Assembly: GCA_032719365.1 (NCBI GenBank)
Contig: CM064871.1
Location: forward strand, 71,032,383-71,096,382
Direction of reading: 5' to 3'
DNA: 64,000 nt
Source: Prinsepia uniflora
Taxonomy: Eukaryota > Streptophyta > Magnoliopsida > Rosales > Rosaceae
Shown: in pieces, positions 60,601 to 64,000 of the stretch
Layout of the letters: each line of letters opens with the position of its first letter
How positions within the stretch are numbered: position 1 is the first letter of the stretch
Position numbers and translations under genes: made by a program
Notes under the pieces: model-generated
What the model was told of the DNA's origin: nothing
Database searches by the model: none
What the model saw: the letters and a program-made list of their open reading frames with translations, nothing else

Positions 60601-62559
60601 ATGGGGGTGAGGAGTATGGGCAAAGGCATTTGGGTAAAAATGGGTCTGAAAAATCTCGGACAAAAGAGAAAGACTCAAGGCATTCATCTGAAGGTTCTGG
60701 AACCAAGGGGCCTTCAGATGAAATGTGGGATGTAGCAGACACATTTGTTCTGAAAACCCCCAATGCAGAAACATCAGAGGTCGCTACAACAAGTGGGAAT
60801 GCCCCCATGGCAGAGAAATTAGAGGCCGCTACAACAAGTGGGAATACCATTGTCAAGAGAAGTGGCAGGTCTGTGTGGAAACTTTTTGCAGATATAGTTA
60901 GGCTGAGGTGGGGTTCGCATGCCGAGAGCCCTCATTCTGCTGTGAAGTCAGGTAGAAGGACTTCATCAAATGAATCTGAAAATAGTGAGGCATGGTTTTC
61001 TGGCCACGAGCCTGAGGAGAGCAGTGAAAAAAATGCAAAAAGAAATAAAGACATGCTACCAGAAACCGCCTCTGATCAGCAGCAACCAGGTAAAACATTT
61101 TCTCAAAGTCAAGGAAAAGTATTTGGCATAATGAGATCAAATGACAGTGTAAGATATCTTGAGGCAGGTATGCCATCCTCCACCAATAAAGAGGAAGGTG
61201 GGTTGACATCAAAAGCCATTTCCTTGTCCTCCAGTGAGGAGATTTTGGGTTCACTAGAGAATCAAAAAAATTTGCAAGGTTCTTCTAGCATTGCAAAAGT
61301 GGAATCATCACAGCCACTAATTTCTAGTGGCATAAGGTCTCCTGTTGTTGAAGAAATTTCAAATTCTGGTAACACTGTTTCTGGAAGTGGTTCAATGGAG
61401 GACATGGACCAATTTGGAAGCCGGAAGTTAACTGAAGTATCAGATAATATGCAAAAGGGTGGGGAATTGAAACAAAGGAGATTTCAGAGGTCTAAGCAAG
61501 TCCTGAAAGACAGATTCGATGAATGGGAGGAAGCACATACACTTGAAATTGAACAGAGAAAAATTGATGAAATGTTTATGAGAGAAGCACTGCTCGAAGC
61601 TAAGAAGGCCGCTGATACTTGGGAGGTGCCCGTTGGGGCGGTACTAGTACAACAGGGGAAAGTCATTGCACGGGGATTTAACCTGTGAGTTTGATCGGTT
61701 TATAACTTTATATGCATGTTTCGCGGTAATGATATTTTTCTGTATATTTATGCTGGTTTGTGTATATAGGGTGGAGGAATTACGGGATTCAACAGCCCAT
61801 GCAGAAATGATATGCATACGAGAAGCTTCAAATCTTCTACGGTCATGGAGACTTGCGGTAATTTCTCCTTCATTAGTAATTATTACTCATTCCAAGTTTT
61901 CATTTAGAGCCGTCTTTCTTTTTCACAAAACATCAAATATTTGCGTTCCTGTTGGATAGTCCAAAGATATCTTTTGAAACAATATACGTAAAATGAAGCA
62001 ATGAATCATCATGCCTTGTTTTGACGTAAATATTGTCTTTTTTCGTAGGATGCTACATTATATGTAACACTTGAACCATGCCCTATGTGTGCTGGAGCAA
62101 TCCTCCAAGCAAGAATTGAAACTGTTGTCTGGGGAGCTCCGAATAAGCTTCTTGGAGCGGATGGCAGCTGGATCAGGTATGCAAAATGCGCCGGAGATTT
62201 AACATCTGGTTTATTTTATTGTTAAGTTTTATCAGAGCCTGGCCTTTATTATTCAGATGTTCATCTAAATCACCGTTACTTGCAGACTTTTTCCCGATGG
62301 GAATGGAGCAGATACCTTGGAACAGTCGGACAAGCCAGCTCCTCCGGTCCACCCATTCCATCCAAACATGACAGTCCGGCGAGGTGTGTTGGCATCGGAC
62401 TGTGCAAATATGATGCAGCACTTCTTCCAGCTGAGAAGAAAAAAGAAGGGAAGGGAAGCAGACCTCCCCGCATCGGCCTCACATCGTCCTGTCTCTCACC
62501 ACCCATCGAAGATACTTACCAAGATGCACGATATCTTCCATTTGATGTTCTGTTTGTGA
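57621..62559 (+). CDS. TADA: Chloroplast tRNA-specific adenosine deaminase TADA
   Basis: Four coding exons: 57621-61684, 61770-61857, 62049-62176, 62286-62559. They total 4,554 bp and 1,517 residues, with GT/AG borders and a frame kept throughout. The C-terminal deaminase starts around MREALLEAKKAADTWEVPVG. The zinc site is split over exons: HAE (about 1365-1367) in exon 2 and PCPMC (about 1394-1398) in exon 3. The family converts A34 to inosine in chloroplast tRNA-Arg(ACG), needed to decode CGN codons. The first exon encodes a Ser/Arg-rich transit-like N-terminus and a very long, low-complexity extension of unknown role, typical of plant TADA, here with two internal duplications. Length exceeds the Arabidopsis protein (about 1,300). 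No lesion is seen. Confidence 0.95.
58206..58500 (+). repeat. Five tandem 20-25-residue repeats within TADA
   Basis: Units of the type GRERNVGSSTRVEVEGRRNF recur five times, coding for a basic, Ser-rich stretch. They keep the frame. Confidence 0.8.
60190..60625 (+). repeat. Duplication of about 75 codons within TADA
   Basis: GEILYLIPEDALGSTYRLEK to GGEDYGQ (60195-60375) is repeated as GEILCLINPKDALDSAHRLEK to GGEEYGQ (60435-60620), with many substitutions, so the duplication is old. Confidence 0.8.
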
Positions 62560-63374
62560 GGCAAGGCAGGGTACAAAGCCCACATTTTTCACCAATGTAC
62601 AAACGTACAAATCCATGTTGCAATTTTGGTCGCCCTTTAGAATGTGAGTACATTAGCAAGTTTTCTTGAATGTGCCTGCTTTATGAAAATTGTAAGATTA
62701 TAATTACAAACATGCCTAACATTCATAACAAGGCAATCTGGAAATGACAATGTTCATTTTATGAGAATAGTGAAGTGATGTATTTAATGAGAGATTATCA
62801 CATTATATCGTATTGTAATGTATCCATATTGAATATGCTATGTGTTTATAATGAGAGGTCACTAATGCAAAACCATAAATGATTGCCTCCTGTCATTTCT
62901 ACTTGACCGACGACTGCGTAAATGGAGGTCGTTGATTTGATCTTGCTTTGAGAGTTTGTGAGAGGGGTGATGGGTACCTCCAACCAGAGTTAAGGTTTGC
63001 TGTTAAAATCAACAATAGGGTAGGTGGACGTTTCTTGTAATTTTATTTGTTCCTTGAGAATTTTATAGAGAAATTACATACTGGAAAAGATAGTTCCTTT
63101 GTCAACATCTTAGGCTTTATTTGGAGACTTTAGGCTGAGACCACCCATCAACTAGAGATTTAACTAGGATTGGGGCTTACCTTTGCCCTTAACAGCGCTG
63201 CTGCGAAAATGATTAGAAGAGAAGTACCTTTCATGAAAATTGCGTCTCTCCCTCCAATGATTCAAACAAACGTTACTTTCACCTGCTGCATATTTTTATT
63301 CTCAAAATCCAATATAAGAGTTTATAACCAAACTCCATTTCTTCTTACCAGCATCCATCTCAGAAAAAAAAAAA
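62560..63374 (+). other. TADA 3' flank and AGP promoter region
   Basis: 3' UTR-like AT-rich DNA is followed by a TATA-like CAATATAAGAG at about 63309-63319, some 60 bp before the AGP start codon. No other gene. Confidence 0.5.
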
Positions 63375-64000
63375 ATGGCTTCGGTTTGGCTGGTTTTTGT
63401 TGTAAGCTGTCTTAGCCTTCAACTAGCCCTCACAGACGCACAAACGACGGCAGCTGCACCGGCTACTTTGCCAGTTAAGACGCCTCCACCTACTACCACA
63501 CCAGCTGCACCGGCTACTTTGCCAACTACAACTCCACCGCCTTCTACTGCACCAACTGCAGCAACACAACCGCCTCTAAGTGCAGCAGCAACCCCACCTG
63601 CAAACCCTACACCACCATCCCCAAAAGTTGCACCATCCACAAGCCCAACAGTCCCACCCCCACTACCACAAAGTCCACCTGTCTCAACTCCATCACAGCC
63701 ACCGGCATTGCCACCATCACCACCTGTTTTACCACCACCATTGCCACCTCCTATACCAGCACCACAGGTATCCCCAGCACCCATTCAAGCACCACCAGCC
63801 CCAGCTCCTGTTAAACAGACACCAGCGCCAGCACCAGCTAAGGAGGCGCCAGTGCCCTCACCATCAAAACCACCCCCGGCACCAGTACCAGCACCAGTTA
63901 TCACGCCACCAGCACCAGCACCAGTCCTAGTACCGTCACCTGCACCTGCTCCACCCAAACACAAGAGGAGAAGACACAAGCACAAGAGGCATCATCATGC
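63375..64000 (+). CDS. Lysine-rich arabinogalactan protein (AGP17/18/19 type), 3' end outside the window
   Basis: ATG 63375 opens a frame to the window end (208 codons). A signal peptide (MASVWLVFVVSCLSLQLALTD, cleavage near DAQ-TT) precedes a long Pro/Ala/Ser/Thr-rich region with many AP, SP, TP and PPP dipeptides. These are the sites for hydroxyproline and arabinogalactan addition. It then reaches a basic block PPKHKRRRHKHKRHHH, the Lys-rich region that defines this small AGP subclass. A second AGP region and a GPI-anchor signal would be expected beyond the window. The mature protein would sit at the plasma membrane and cell wall. Antisense Gly-rich ORFs here are shadows of the Pro codons. 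Confidence 0.9.
   Translation, partial: MASVWLVFVVSCLSLQLALTDAQTTAAAPATLPVKTPPPTTTPAAPATLPTTTPPPSTAPTAATQPPLSAAATPPANPTPPSPKVAPSTSPTVPPPLPQSPPVSTPSQPPALPPSPPVLPPPLPPPIPAPQVSPAPIQAPPAPAPVKQTPAPAPAKEAPVPSPSKPPPAPVPAPVITPPAPAPVLVPSPAPAPPKHKRRRHKHKRHHH

Noticed and set aside
63419..63784. Minus-strand Gly-rich ORF (GGGVVVGK-type)
   Set aside because: Mirror of the Pro/Ala-rich AGP codons on the plus strand; the plus frame has a signal peptide and Lys-rich block.
63580..63930. His/Gln-rich plus-strand ORF
   Set aside because: Out-of-phase shadow of the AGP coding sequence, with compositional bias only.

Overview
This is plant nuclear DNA. It shows intron-containing genes with GT/AG junctions, plant-specific families (a P4 flippase with an Arabidopsis-type exon layout, chloroplast TADA, a CML calmodulin-like protein, a lysine-rich arabinogalactan protein) and a dense load of plant transposons (Tekay/Del-type Gypsy LTRs, a LARD-like element, Cassandra TRIMs, Helitron, hAT, CACTA). 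Repeat style and protein similarity suggest a woody rosid, perhaps Rosaceae; that assignment is a guess.

Layout. 1-12482: a minus-strand Gypsy LTR of about 3 kb, split by a complete, very young LTR element (2581-12091) with two 2,902-bp LTRs, a tRNA-iMet-type primer site, a polypurine tract, a TGCCG target duplication and a 3.7-kb interior without recognisable coding. 12483-13170: broken Cassandra/TRIM copies with a 5S-rRNA-like segment. 13595-14452: an inverted-repeat element ending about 100 bp before an intronless CML15/16-type calcium sensor (14549-15025). 15187-15964: a non-autonomous hAT-like element. 17527-25959: a decayed minus-strand Helitron (Rep/PIF1 helicase plus an RPA1-like gene), interrupted by a 618-bp solo LTR. 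About 27649-27951: a PB1-domain pseudogene fragment. 29011-33646: an 11-exon aminophospholipid flippase on the minus strand. 35975-50377: nested Gypsy LTRs around a 5'-truncated Gypsy pol region. 50378-57499: AT-rich intergenic DNA with a CACTA remnant. 57621-62559: TADA, four coding exons. 63375-end: a lysine-rich AGP, cut by the window end.

The cellular genes are not an operon-like set: calcium sensing (CML), phospholipid flipping (ALA), editing of chloroplast tRNA-Arg (TADA) and a cell-wall glycoprotein (AGP) are independent. About two thirds of the window is transposon-derived.

The most unusual signal is shared architecture inside the diverged Gypsy-type LTRs. Each has a GC-rich hairpin (GCGCGTG/CACGCGC), then a left arm GTGAGTGGAC, RY motifs (CATGCATG), a family-specific minisatellite, a right arm GTCCACTCAC and usually a pyrimidine tract ending CAG|G. 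The arms are inverted repeats and also look like a splice donor and a branch/acceptor region, so these LTRs may carry a conserved leader intron of about 0.9-1.1 kb.
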